From NCBI GenBank assembly GCA_013115135.1, contig JABANP010000011.1, positions 248,001 through 312,000 on the forward strand: a DNA stretch of 64,000 nucleotides. The letters are read 5' to 3'. A program made the position numbers and the translations under genes. The notes beneath the pieces are model-generated. The model was not told the origin of the DNA and did not search any database. It saw nothing but the letters and a program-made list of their open reading frames with translations. This stretch comes from Perkinsus olseni. Its lineage: Eukaryota; Perkinsozoa; Perkinsida; Perkinsidae. Positions 38,072-48,928 of this stretch are shown in pieces. Numbering within the stretch: the stretch's first letter is position 1; each line of letters begins with the position of its first letter.

Positions 38072-38910
38072 ACCTCCAACACAACATTATACAGTTTACC
38101 ACTCTTGTATATGCGTGCAGATCACCGTCATACCGCTCCTTCGCTAACTCCTGGATAGCTAAACAACCACATGTATCCCCTGTTGCCCCCTTCCCGCCAG
38201 CCATCACAGAGGACACACATACACCACCACCATCAGCGATAACGATAGCCGTCATGAGGCCAGCAGCACCCATAGCCCTAAGGGCGACCAAGACCCGAGA
38301 CTGCCTTGACCGTGAAGAGGATAGCGGAGCACTCTACGGCATTATCATCGAGCAAGGCTTTGCTGAGGACCCTGGTTCGATCCTCGGGTGAGGCATGTAC
38401 GCTATGTATGAGCCATCCAAGGCATGGGGACAGATCAGCAGCAGTGTAGCACACAACGCAGGACCTCGAGGCGAACCCTCTGCCCGACGAGCCTTCACCC
38501 CACCACACCTCCTACCATGGTACAGGAGCCCTGCTGGCGGCAACCCCACTGGACCTACCTCCAACGATGTGATACCAACATCGGCAGAGATATCCATTCA
38601 TAAGCTCCATCTCGTCCATACTTGGCTGCTCTGATCATACCCCTCCTGCTGGCCTGAATTTGGGGTGTGTATGTGCATGCGTGCTGCACGCATGCACACG
38701 GGTGGGGATGTCACAGTCAGCTCGGCTATCATCGGAAAGGTCCTGCAAGATCCTTTTCCGAGGCCTTTGTACTCTCTGTGAGTCGATCATATCCCTGTCA
38801 GACCTCTTCGGATGCCAATGCGGCGCTCTCCACTCTTCAGAGGTGACAACCTCAGCCCCGAGATCCCAGGTTCGATTCCCACAGACGTCATTTATTAACA
38901 ACACAAGCAC
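38072..38910 (-). CDS. Unresolved exons upstream of the CHD gene (copy 2)
   Basis: Duplicate of 18230-19069, with the same open segments (SEEWRAPHWHPKRSDRDMI, KALLDDNAVECSAILFTVK, LRAMGAAGLMTAIVIADGGG) and the same two candidate family I introns. Function unknown. Confidence 0.35.
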
Positions 38911-39078
38911 TGAAAATCAATGCAAAGAGGTGAATGAGCATCACATAATCATCACAGTAGCGCCGAGAGCGTCGGTGCTGTGCCGCCGCCCTCTCCAATC
39001 GGTTATTACAGAATATATCATCACATGGTAGCAAAAGTAGACACAGTACGGTTGTAGTGGTAGTATCATCATCACTTG

Positions 39079-40590
39079 TTATGGTTGAAAAAAGCTCCCC
39101 CGAAGAACGGACGCTCATGTCTGACATCCTCATTGAAGGCCCACTGTGTAGCCCTAACATTGAAATCTATCTCCCCACCGACGATAAGTACCGGAAGGAC
39201 CATACATAATCGATCCGTCGATCGATTTGGTCCAACACCTACCTCAGTAAGAAGTTAGCATCGATTTTTCGTTGCAATTCCTCCTCTCTCCACTTGTGGG
39301 TGTAGTAGTTGTATACCAAATACAAGCTCACGCTGGTGATGCCGACAAAACAAACTCTGACCACAACAACAGCATGGATGTGGCGACCGGGCCCATCCAA
39401 GGATACTACTTATTAAAGGGGCTCTCGAAAAACCTGTTGAACGAGTCAGCGAGGACCTCAATGGAGCTCTTCGGCCGTTCGGGAGGGTCGTCAGTGTTAC
39501 CATTGGAGTTCATCATAGTGTTGGTAGAGCTCTGATGCATGTTGTTGATGGTTATCGGAGCACCTACAGCAACACGTGGGGAGCCTTGAGCGGCGAGACG
39601 CGACTCACCTTCAGTTTTGATGGCCGAGGCAAACTGTGATAGTTCAGCTATAACTTGCCGTCGCGTTTGATCTGATCGAGTGTGACAACATGAGCACATA
39701 ATGAACCGAGAAGTCTTAGAAGAGAAGAGAAGGAATGAATCTTCTCCTGACCGAGTTAAGTGCCATATTACCTCTAATATCCTGTTCTCTAACAATAACA
39801 GCATCAACATTCATGGGTGGCAGCATCATCGACGACGATCCTCCTGCATACTCGTCATAAGGGGACATCATGTCCTCCCCTCCAGCACTGGTAGTAGTAG
39901 TAGCGATCTGAGCGTTGCCTTGTGGGGCGTAGGAGCCATGACGCTGCATGGCATCCGAGGCTGTCGAGGCGGAGTTCCTGAGTAACAATATTATGACAGT
40001 ACTGTGGATGGTATCTTTAGGTCGATTGTTGCATGATACAAATAATAGTCACGAAGATACTCGTCGGCAGAAACCGCAAACGCTGGGAGAAATCCTGCCA
40101 AATTATAACTTTGGCACGGTTGAACCAGCATTCCCACCGTTACCATGATGATACTATTAATACTCATGCTATAGAAGGCCCGCATGAGTGGTTGGTGGTA
40201 AATATAGTAGTAAAAAGCTTACAACGCATCAACACGAGTGTCCCACCTCCCAGCGTAAGCTTACCATCTCTCCCCTGTCTGTTGTTGCTGCTTATCAGCT
40301 GCAGCAGCCTCACTACCATCAGTACTACTAGTACTGCCTCCACCGTTGGGTGCTGTTACATACCCACCATCACTAGATGCCTCCGCCGGGGATCGATCCG
40401 ACATCCTCTGGCCGAACTGGTTGGGAAACATTGACCAGAGGATAACAACAAGAAGGAAAAAGGACAATATAGCACTCACAACGACGAACCAAAACTCTTG
40501 CAGTGAAGGGCATACCGCTATACAGTGGTGAACAGCACGACCGATAGCATGCAACAGAACCGAATCCCTGCCGAACGATGTGGACTGCAA
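39079..40590 (-). CDS. Two-helix membrane protein, hypothetical (copy 2)
   Basis: Duplicate of 19239-20750. Both membrane helices are kept. A block substitution near 40321-40335 changes the linker to STSSTD, and homopolymer differences near 39090-39105 shift the frame just before the C-terminal stop. Confidence 0.48.
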
Positions 40591-40914
40591 AGGCTATCAC
40601 GCCATGAACAGCAGCCAGGAACTGAGACCCGGAGTGATTGACAACATCCGATCCTCTACCCAGGTATCGAACCCGCGATGTTTTGATATAATACAGTGTA
40701 GAAGCAATGAGTATAAATTTCGATGGTAACTCTCATCAACAACTATCGTGATAATACTTTTTCTTCCACTTCAAACCCCCTCACTCACTTGTTGATAACG
40801 ACCACCTATTGGTAATACAGGATACCCCTGCATCAACACTATGCTGTAATACTGTGGTATTCCATCTCATGTCATCATTAATACTTCAACGCAATCCTCA
40901 ATTCCTTGACATCA

Positions 40915-41301
40915 TCATGAGTCAACATTAGACATCCACTCCCATCGCTGTCCACTGTGTCTGCCCTTATCACCATCAATGACATCAGTACATCGATATC
41001 CGTTCATCAGAGCCTGCCAGCTTCGCTCCGCTCCCGAAGTTACTACATCTTTCGTCTTATCCTCATGTCGGACATGGCCTCTCATAAACATATGTTGCTG
41101 CCATACAAGATACTTGTGCCTTGCACAGAGGCTGAGGTCTTTACAGTGACTATGAGTATGAAGATACGGTCGGGATGACATCCAGCGACGATTCTGATTA
41201 AAAAAATCGTAAAAACACCTACACTCCCCACAAAACCACGTTCTTGATACACAACAAGAAGTGATGAAAGCTGAAACTGTTGCATAAAAAGATACCATCA
41301 T
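40915..41301 (-). CDS. Short ORF of unknown function (copy 2)
   Basis: Duplicate of 21077-21460, 128 codons; it differs only where A-runs and C-runs change length near 41200-41235. No recognisable domain. Confidence 0.25.
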   Translation of the reverse strand: MMVSFYATVSAFITSCCVSRTWFCGECRCFYDFFNQNRRWMSSRPYLHTHSHCKDLSLCARHKYLVWQQHMFMRGHVRHEDKTKDVVTSGAERSWQALMNGYRCTDVIDGDKGRHSGQRWEWMSNVDS

Positions 41302-41360
41302 GTTGATGAATAGATCGCATCAAACTCAGTCAAACTCAGCAAAACCGGCTCGCACAGCTC

Positions 41361-42830
41361 TCATGACACCGCCCGAGTGATGGCCTGGATGAATTCATGT
41401 TGCTGCAGCAGCGCTCCTGTAACATGGCCTCCTCTGACCCATCTTATGGGGCAGTCAAGATACTCACTCAACCTTCGTGTATTCTCCCCCAGTATGATAG
41501 CGTCATGCCGGGCGCCCAGCAGCTCCACTCGACTCGAAAGGGCGGTAGGCTTAGGATAGGTAGTGATATCAGTAGCAGCAGTCGCTTCCTCGATGTACCC
41601 TCGATCAAGCTTGGGATTGACGTAAGGCCGCATAGCACTGCGCTCGTGCGTCCAGGTCGAGCTAGCCGATGATGCTGGGAAGAAGGCACACAACGACAGA
41701 CCAGCAGCGAGGTTCCGCAGTGTTACTGCACTCATAGTGGCGATGGAGGCGCCGATGGACAGGCCACCCACGCAAAGCCTATCGGGGTGGATCTTGGAGT
41801 CGATCCAGTGCAGCAGCCCTCGGGTGTCCGATACTGATCGAGCCGCGAAGGCTAGGAATTGGTCAACACTATGCATGCATTCCGCATGGAGGGACATCGA
41901 TGGTGGAGGGGCCCGCCTACCCCTCAGAGGGTTCTCGAGTAGTATCATACCACAAATCCCCCGACTCGCCAGCGTAAGGGACATTGGCACTTGGCGGGAG
42001 GCGTAGTGCTCGGCAAAGGACGGTAGGAAGACTACGAGAGGGCAGCCGTCCGTGCGCGGTACCGTCTGGGGCGTCTTCGCTCCGCCACTGAACAAAGCAA
42101 ATATAAAATCAATAAAACGGTCGAGGCATATCTTTGATTGACCTAAGATACCAAACCCTACCAGGTCCAACCTCGATAATAAAGATTCTCCATCAGGATT
42201 CATACTAGGCCGAACGGAAGAATCTTTCACTTCGAATCTTCCATCGGTGACCTCTGACATCCTCTGTGCCATCTCAAAGCCCCTATCGTTACCCGGAAGT
42301 ATTACAAGACACCAGCCTCTATCGCATGCCTCAGGAAGGGGGTCATCACACGCCAGCCGAGAAGACGGGAAATGCCCAACCCGCCAGAGCACCTTCCCAT
42401 ACCGCAGCCAGGCGTCGGTCTCCCAGTGCATCGTAAAGGACGGATCAACCTCATCCGACTCGACACGGGCCTTAGCCGCTCTTCTGATGTTCTGCAAGTC
42501 AGAATCCACGCCCCCCTTCTCGCCGTAAAAATGGCAGAGGTCACCATCCAACCCGAACTTTTGCTTTGCTATTTTCGCAGACCTGTTAGACCACCAGTAA
42601 TCTGCTAAGGAAAGATACCCTCCCTGGGATGAAAAGCTCTGGAGCAAGGCATTACGCCGTATCTTGGGGTTAACCTGTGTATGCCATACATAGCCACCGA
42701 GCAAAGATACTCCTATAACGGCAACCTTGATGGGGATGGGGAGCCTCCAGGACCCCCATCGTCGCCTCAGATTCGTCAGTACTCCCGCTGTACCCGCCCG
42801 CAGCCATCGACTCTGTAGAGTGACCATCAC
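41361..42830 (-). CDS. ABHD18-like alpha/beta hydrolase, intact (copy 2)
   Basis: A 489-codon frame of the ABHD18/DUF2048 group of serine hydrolases; substrate unknown. A membrane-anchor-like helix lies near residues 31-50 (PIKVAVIGVSLLGGYVW). The hydrolase part contains GCPLVVFLPSFAEHY, MILLENPLRGRR (the LLENPYYG signature of the family), the nucleophile elbow GLSIGAS with Ser358, a plausible acid Asp443 (LGARHDAIIL) and the His469 motif GGHVTG. Residues about 223-254 are encoded by a 96-nt GT...AG stretch (42066-42161) with the family II motif. It is probably an in-frame intron, so the true protein may be about 457 residues. It is divergently arranged with the RS/NusB gene, 88 bp between starts. 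Confidence 0.8.
   Translation of the reverse strand: MMVTLQSRWLRAGTAGVLTNLRRRWGSWRLPIPIKVAVIGVSLLGGYVWHTQVNPKIRRNALLQSFSSQGGYLSLADYWWSNRSAKIAKQKFGLDGDLCHFYGEKGGVDSDLQNIRRAAKARVESDEVDPSFTMHWETDAWLRYGKVLWRVGHFPSSRLACDDPLPEACDRGWCLVILPGNDRGFEMAQRMSEVTDGRFEVKDSSVRPSMNPDGESLLSRLDLVGFGILGQSKICLDRFIDFIFALFSGGAKTPQTVPRTDGCPLVVFLPSFAEHYASRQVPMSLTLASRGICGMILLENPLRGRRAPPPSMSLHAECMHSVDQFLAFAARSVSDTRGLLHWIDSKIHPDRLCVGGLSIGASIATMSAVTLRNLAAGLSLCAFFPASSASSTWTHERSAMRPYVNPKLDRGYIEEATAATDITTYPKPTALSSRVELLGARHDAIILGENTRRLSEYLDCPIRWVRGGHVTGALLQQHEFIQAITRAVS
42066..42161 (-). repeat. Probable in-frame family II intron in the ABHD18-like gene
   Basis: A 96-nt GTAGGGTTTGG...CGCCCCAG interval, divisible by three and without a stop, so the frame stays open either way. 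It encodes low-quality sequence between LLSRLD and TVPRTDGCPLVV and contains the exact motif GCGGAGCGAAG (42075-42085; copy 1 at 22233-22243). Confidence 0.6.
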
Positions 42831-42918
42831 CGACGCACACTAAATCGGGCCTCCGAGGGTCACAACGGAAAAGGGAATCCTTGAGGCAAGAAGCGCACGC
42901 CCAAGCAATCGATAAAGA
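42831..42918. promoter_or_regulatory. 88-bp divergent intergenic region (copy 2)
   Basis: Lies between the start codons of the ABHD18-like gene (−) and the RS/NusB gene (+). Same sequence as 22992-23079. Confidence 0.5.
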
Positions 42919-45435
42919 ATGTACGCGTTCCGTAGCAATTCCCGTGAGCGGTCCCCGAGGGGCAGGTCTTCGCATAGATCTTCGAAGGGGCGTTCTCATG
43001 ATGAGGGCAGAGAAGGCCGCAGGAAGGTAGTACCAACTGGAGCTGCTTTTTTCCGGCCTTTTTCCAATGTTTTTTCGTATTTTTCCGTAAAATAACGGTC
43101 GCGCGTCTGCAAAGACGAGGATTTTGATGAAGTTGGTCTCTTCTTCTCATGACAGGCTCGTGACGATGAGTGGGAGTACGACCGTGAACGGCGCGAGAGG
43201 CGGTATCGAGACGCATCGTCCACAAGGAGGTCAGCGTCCAGATCATTTTTCCCTCCACCATCATCCTCTGCTAACCAACACGATGACAGAGTTCTTCACA
43301 CTCACACAGCCAGCGGCAACCATGGCCCTACAGCCCTCCGCCCTGTTAAGGACTTCCGACCACGAGTTAGGATTGAAAGGCACGAGAATAGACGAGAGGC
43401 GGTCCTGTTCCTCATGGCCTGGGACGATAAGAAACCTCATACCATACCGGAGGTTGATGCTGCTATCGAGTAAGCCGAGGGTAAGGTCGCATTGGAAGAG
43501 AATCTTTGTGGCATCTTAGTGAGTTCATGCGGAAGCTCCCTAAGGAACCCGAGTACTATATTTTTACTGAGGAGCTTCTCTCTGGTAATAACAACAGTTA
43601 TGTACTTCTATTCCTAGCAAGGTTCCTGCTGTTTCTCTCTCACAGGTATGGTACCTAACCTGGTGTATTGTGATAGATGGATAATCAGTATACTGGATGA
43701 ATCATTGCAGAAGTCGCTCAGCACATCGGAGCTGTCTATAATGAGGTCCTACACGGGATCACCACCGGGTGCTATGCTGTTGTTGGTGATAGTCAAGGGA
43801 TCTCCTTTAGTAGTGTATTTACTCTCTTCTTAAACATGACAGTCTCCCTATCATGTCGAGACTCCGTCACCTTTGCAGCACTTTGATGTTCTCACTTTTT
43901 TCTGACACCTCTAGCTAATGTTACCCCTGGGCATAGTTCGAGCAGCTCATTACGGGCATTCGAGTCGTTCGTGACATCTTCCCCCCATTTGCTGATCCCT
44001 ACAGTTCCTACTAGTTAGCCATGTCAATGATCGTCACCATCAACCCTTCACTACGCCATCTGCCCTCCCTCACCTTACCGTTGTGTCTTCAGGACGGCTG
44101 CCTTCGAGCTTCTCAATCATCAGCATATTCCAACAACAGTTGTCATCAATGAGGCCAACTCCCTCGCCAAGGAGTTCTGTCCGCGCTCTCAAACTCTGGT
44201 CCATGCAAGTGTCAACAGGATGATCGAGACACAGTACAGCGTCGGGCACCAGCTGAGGGAGGCCATGGTTGCTGGTGAGTTGGCCTTCTCCCCAACCCTC
44301 CCGCACAGTCCTGCAATCAGGTGATCTAAGGAACAACTCTAAGCCGGCGACGCCTCTGGGGTCGGAGGCCGCTGGTGGCAACGGTAGTGACGGCTTGAAC
44401 GGGAGTTTCGCTACGAACCCGGGCAGTGCGCAACAGCTGAACAACATGGACCCAGCGACACAGCTAGCTCTACTTCTCATAGAGAAGGTGACCACTGGTC
44501 TACCTCTCACTGCCAGTTCACGCGGGACGTATCTCAGGGTGTCATATCTAGGAATCGAACGCTCGACAATTTGGTGCAGCGGTCTTCGTTGTAGTGAACT
44601 TTGATTCGCTTTAGAGTCGAGTGAGCATCCTTGATACTTCTGTCTACGGCTCTACCGTGTGATTGGGTTTGATGACCGAATTTCGTCCGCTTGTGCCCGC
44701 AGTGTTTGCTGTATAGGAACGTAAAAAGAAGGAGAGAAGAGAAAAGAAAAGGAAGTCCCGCAGGAGGCATCATCGCAACAGATCCCGTTCGAGGTCCAGC
44801 CGATCTCGCAGCATCAGTAGCGATGCTTCCAGGAGCCCATCCCTCAGGAGGAGTACATCACACAACGCTTCACGGTACGTGTAATACTAGCACGGAGTTG
44901 GCTTGCAACTGCCCCGTCTCATCAGGCCTAGCAATTTCGCTGCGATGGTACCGCCAACACACCCGGACTACCGTCCAGCGAGGATCGAGTACCAGCCTAT
45001 TGACCCCTCCCAGCACGTCCTGCCCACAGCAGCGTCTTCTCCCCAGGTGAGTCATTGGGCTGCCTAGGACTGGTGATGACAGTAGTTACCTTGTCGTCAG
45101 TCACCGACAGACACCTCCAGTGTACAGAGTGGCGGTATTTTGAACCCACCCGTAGCGCACGAGGTCTACGAGGAGATCGTGGATCCGAACGACTTCGTGA
45201 AGGCCGGTCAGCGAGCAGCCGCCATGCTCATGACACAGGGTAGGCCAGGCGAGATATCTTAGCTTGACTATGGTAGTTTATGGGTGTAGGTTCAGGTCGA
45301 TCTAAGCCGGTGGTGTCGGGCCCTATCAAGACTATACCCCAGCGTCGTGTAGAGTTGTGCAATGCTGAATGCCAGACTACTGCTCGTCCAGACCTCGAGA
45401 AGGATGTTGTTGTATGGAGACTGCGACAAAGATGA
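42919..45435 (+). CDS. RS-rich protein with a NusB-like RNA-binding domain
   Basis: Start ATG at 42919 opens an Arg/Ser-rich exon (YAFRSNSRERSPRGRSSHRS). After a 129-nt intron come ARDDEWEYDRERRERRYRD and a Ser/His-rich linker, then a NusB-fold pattern: RIERHENRREAVLFLMAW, EVDAAIDEFMRKL, YYIFTEELLSG, VAQHIGAVYNEVL, AAFELLNHQHIPTTVVINEA and NSLAKEF. The order and spacing match bacterial and plastid NusB. Next are an Asn/Gly/Ser linker, a strongly basic RS domain (RSRSRSSRSRSISSDASRSP), then AHEVYEEIVDPNDFVKAG and a C-terminus ending LRQR-stop at 45435. Introns at 43470-43519 and 45240-45289 (50 nt each) restore the frame. RS domains suggest nuclear RNA processing rather than an organelle role. 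The exon before AAFELL is not resolved. Confidence 0.55.
44529..44579 (+). repeat. Family I intron on the + strand
   Basis: A 51-nt interval GTATCTCAGG...GGTGCAG with CTAGGAATCGAACGCTCGAC at the usual position (core 44551-44561), inside the RS/NusB gene. It shows the family is not confined to − strand genes or to the duplicated genes on that strand. Confidence 0.6.
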
Positions 45436-45821
45436 CTCTGTGTTTCAGCGACAAAGATATCATACGTGTGGATCCTTCTAGTGATGGCATCATCCGACTA
45501 TTATTACCATTGTTATACTTACATAAACTCCCTCGGCCGCCGCCTTTGGCAACCATAACCGTCTTGGGTTGTTAGTTATCAGGGGGAGGGGATGGGCGTA
45601 AGTGGGGATCCTAGAGACACACTGGCGTGACGGCCTCTGGTGCAATGATGCCGGTGCCTTGGACGCCAGTCAAATGCTAGTCCGTGCTGCCCAGTGGTAT
45701 CCTATCCCGAGAGCTACCAGCAAGAGGTGCCTAGGGTAGTAGGGCGATGTAAACTCGCCGAAAGGGCAGCTGGGTGTTCTCTATCAGCCACTCTTCCCAC
45801 TTATAGTTACCTAATTAACTC

Positions 45822-48462
45822 ATGTTTCGTACCGTAGCCCCCCTTCTACGGCCGGTGCAACAACATTGCCGTACATCCTATGCTGGCGCTGTTGATAGGC
45901 ACGTCCAGCTGAATATCCGCATCGCCAAGATGGACACCCTAGTGGACGTCGCCCAGTGTGTAGACCTGGGCTCTGTAGACCGTAACCTGGGCTCAATGAA
46001 CGTGGTCAACATGGTCACTTGCATGCACCGTGCTGCTCGACACAGCAGTCAGGATACCAAGAAAGCCACTGGTGAGTCTGACTGCTGTGCGCAGCTTCGG
46101 CGCTTGAGCGCCACTTTCAGCTCTTATCTATCGACTAGCCAACAGGCTCACAGCCTTCATGACCAGGAGTGGCTCTGAGGGCATCGCTGAGCTTCGCCCG
46201 ATGTCCTTGTCCAATGCTGTATGGGCCATCGCATCAGTCGGTGGATCCACGGACTGGAAAATAGAGGTCAGCTCTTATCAGGACTTTCACTCAAATGCTG
46301 TTGTAGTAGGTCGTCGCGGCGATGAGAACGCTAATAACGCCGCACCTCCTCACCACTATGAAGCCTCAGTTGCTGGCTAACATAGCCTGGGGCATCGCCA
46401 AGATACATCAACAGCGGAAACTACAGCGGCATGAGAGGTGGTATCCTTGCGAGTGCGCTCCAGGATTCCCTCATGGTCGTCTCAGGTGCGACCCCTCCTC
46501 AGTAGCGGTCATCGAGTCTATCGCCCAGGAGGTGACGCGGCGAGGGAGGGGTCTGCGGTCATGGCCCGAGCTGCAGCCCCAGAACGTCAGCAACATCGTC
46601 TGGTCCTTTGGGGTCCTCCTGGATGCTGATGTAGTCGTAGTAGAGGCAGGGTTGAGGGAACTCTTGGTACTGCAGCAAGCGCTGCAACCACGGGCGAGAG
46701 ACATCAGAGCCCAACACGTCAACAACACGACCTGGGCGATCGCTAGGCTTTACTCGAGAGAGGCTGACAGCCTCTTACCGCGGGAAGTGCAGGAAGCTTC
46801 TGATAGACTTTTCGACTCGGCCACTCGACGCCCTTCTGACTTCCGACCGCCCGACTGGGCTAACCTCTCCTGGAGTTATGCCAAACTGAAAGATTCCCAC
46901 AAGCAGCAGATCGCCGACTGTGGCATAGTGGATATGGCGCCAGAGGTGTTCGAACGGCGTACAGGCATCAACGCGGCCGGGCCGAGGTCGGTCGACTTGG
47001 CCAACATCCTGTGGGCTATGGCTAAGTTGCGGCTGTACTCACTCAAGGACTTTGCCGAAAGATGTGTTGATCGATATCTTACTGAGGATAGGCTCTGGGC
47101 GGAGTGCTCGGCGCATCATATGTCGAGCCTGGCCATCTGTGCTGAGCAGATGTCCCTCCGCAACCTGGAGGGCGTATTCGATAAGATCGGTGAGTTGCCT
47201 GCCCGTGTTACTGGAAGGATGGGGACCCTGTCCAGGTGGTGCCATAGTTGAAGCTTCTCACGGCTTCCATCGTGTTGATGGTCCGACCATAGCCTCGTTG
47301 TTACCTGTCTTCGTCACAGCCGGCCAACACCTGCGCCATGAGCGGGCACTCCTTAAACTGAGATCCTTGTGTGATTCTGCGTCGTAATACCGATGACCGT
47401 GCGGTCCACCCCTCCTCCTGACGTTGTGTACCTCAGACTGGAGCCAGGCGAGCTGGTTATCGTCAATCATGCACTCAGTCAGCTGCCTTCCCGCCCGGAG
47501 CTATTCCGACCGATTGCCTGGGAGGACTATTCTCTCACCGTTATGACCGACATGTTCAAAGCCGACCAGAGTCTCTGTGAGGAGGTAAGCAGCACGCCTT
47601 AGGCTATGCCAACCATTCACACTCTGAATGGTTTTTCATTGAGGAACGCTTACTCTCCGTCTTATCATCTGCTGGAGTGCTGGCGTACCTCATCAATCTG
47701 CTATGTCGTGTTCGCAGGCGTTGAACGACCCATCATCGAAGATCGGTACAGTAGCAGTAGCAGCCGCCCGCAGTGGAGATCGAGAGGCTGATAGGAGCGA
47801 TCGGGCTAGAAATGAAGTCCGCTTAGGTAGCTTGTAATGAAGGTGATGCTGTTGCGGAGACCCTTATCTCAGGTGCTGGCTTTTGGCAGCGAGTGGTTGA
47901 CTTGGCCATGGACGGCCTATTCAGTCGCACGCCACTAGAACGAGCGCAGCTCCTTCACGCCTTGGGGAAAATGTGGTAGGTGTCGACTCTAAGGGGCCTC
48001 TGCGTCTGTCAACAGGGGGGTGTCTGATCTGTACCAGTTACCATCCCGGCACGCGGAAGCTGGCACAACTGGTCGATGCTGCGACCACTGCTGTTGAGGC
48101 TATGGACCCTGCCAGCGTCGCCTTCTGTATACACGGTATGGCGGCCCTCGACGTTACACCCTTGCCAGAGGAGGTCCTTGATGCTGCATGGAGGAAGTTG
48201 CCTGGAATGAACAGAATGGAGGTGAGGCAGCCGCAGCTGATCGTCAATGCATGGCGCTAACTTAATAGACACTTCTCAGTCCATAAAGACAGCGTATTCG
48301 CTCATCCTGGGACGGGAGAGTCTGCGCGATAGTCGAGTGCTGGACACTCTCGCCCATGCCCTAGCAATCAGGAGCGAGTGCCCAGTGGATATGCAGTTTC
48401 AAGAGGTCGCGCCGGATCGTTGTTGTAGCGCTGGTAAGGTCGCTCGCCTTTTCAGGCCATAG
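45822..48462 (+). CDS. Helical-repeat RNA-binding protein, probably mitochondrial (HPR/RAP-type)
   Basis: Start MFRTVAPLLRPVQQHCRTSY is a likely organelle-targeting peptide. The body has at least six related motifs: NAVWAIASVG, NIAWGIAKI, NIVWSFGVL, NTTWAIARL, NLSWSYAKL and NILWAMAKL, spaced about 35-60 residues apart. These are typical of the heptatricopeptide/FASTK-like repeat proteins that bind organellar rRNA and mRNA in alveolates. The largest exon is about 46322-47190. Later exons give WEDYSLTVMTDMFKADQSL, FWQRVVDLAMDGLFSRTPL, SVAFCIHGMAALDVTPLPEE and RDSRVLDTLAHALAIRSECP. A C-terminal RAP domain was not clearly seen. Short introns separate the exons. Confidence 0.65.
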
Positions 48463-48750
48463 CGGCTCACTGTGGAGTCACATTCGAGCCCGCCTGCAAC
48501 TCACCGGTCATTCGAAAGGAGTCCTCCGCACCTAAGCCCAGTGCTGGCCAGAACGAAGTCGGACAGGCGCTGACAATGATGAGGGTACCTCATCGTGTCG
48601 AAGTTGATGTTGGCGTTGGTGGCTACAGTATCGACATGCTCATATCTCCCACCGTTTCTAAACAATCGTTTCCGTATTATGACCAGTTTGTGTTCTGTGA
48701 TGGGACACTGCAATGGGCTCAGAAGACGTTCTTCCACGATCTTCCAGGCA

Positions 48751-48928
48751 ATGGTGTTCTCTCTGCTCGTCTTCTCCGCGTTATTGCTACAAGGGGCGTT
48801 CGGACAGAGTAAGTGCGATCCCTCTAAACGCCCCTCCCCCGCCCTCAGAGGCCAAGAGCATGCTGAGAAGGGCCATACGATACCCAGAGAGTGAGCAAAC
48901 GATTCATATCGGGAGAGGATCACGCTAA
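48751..48928 (+). pseudogene. 5' fragment of a GH19 chitinase gene
   Basis: MVFSLLVFSALLLQGAFGQ is a signal peptide, followed by KCDPSKRP, which matches residues 33-40 of the intact chitinase at 51082. A one-base insertion in a C-run then shifts to PSEAKSMLRRAIR, matching the next residues. Similarity stops right after MLRRAIR, about 45 residues into the mature protein; the catalytic domain is absent. Either a truncated duplicate or a small secreted peptide gene. Confidence 0.7.

Noticed and set aside
43027..43155. A separate 17-nt exon and 24-nt intron inside the RS/NusB gene
   Set aside because: A single 129-nt intron joins RRK to ARDDEWEYD in frame and is simpler.
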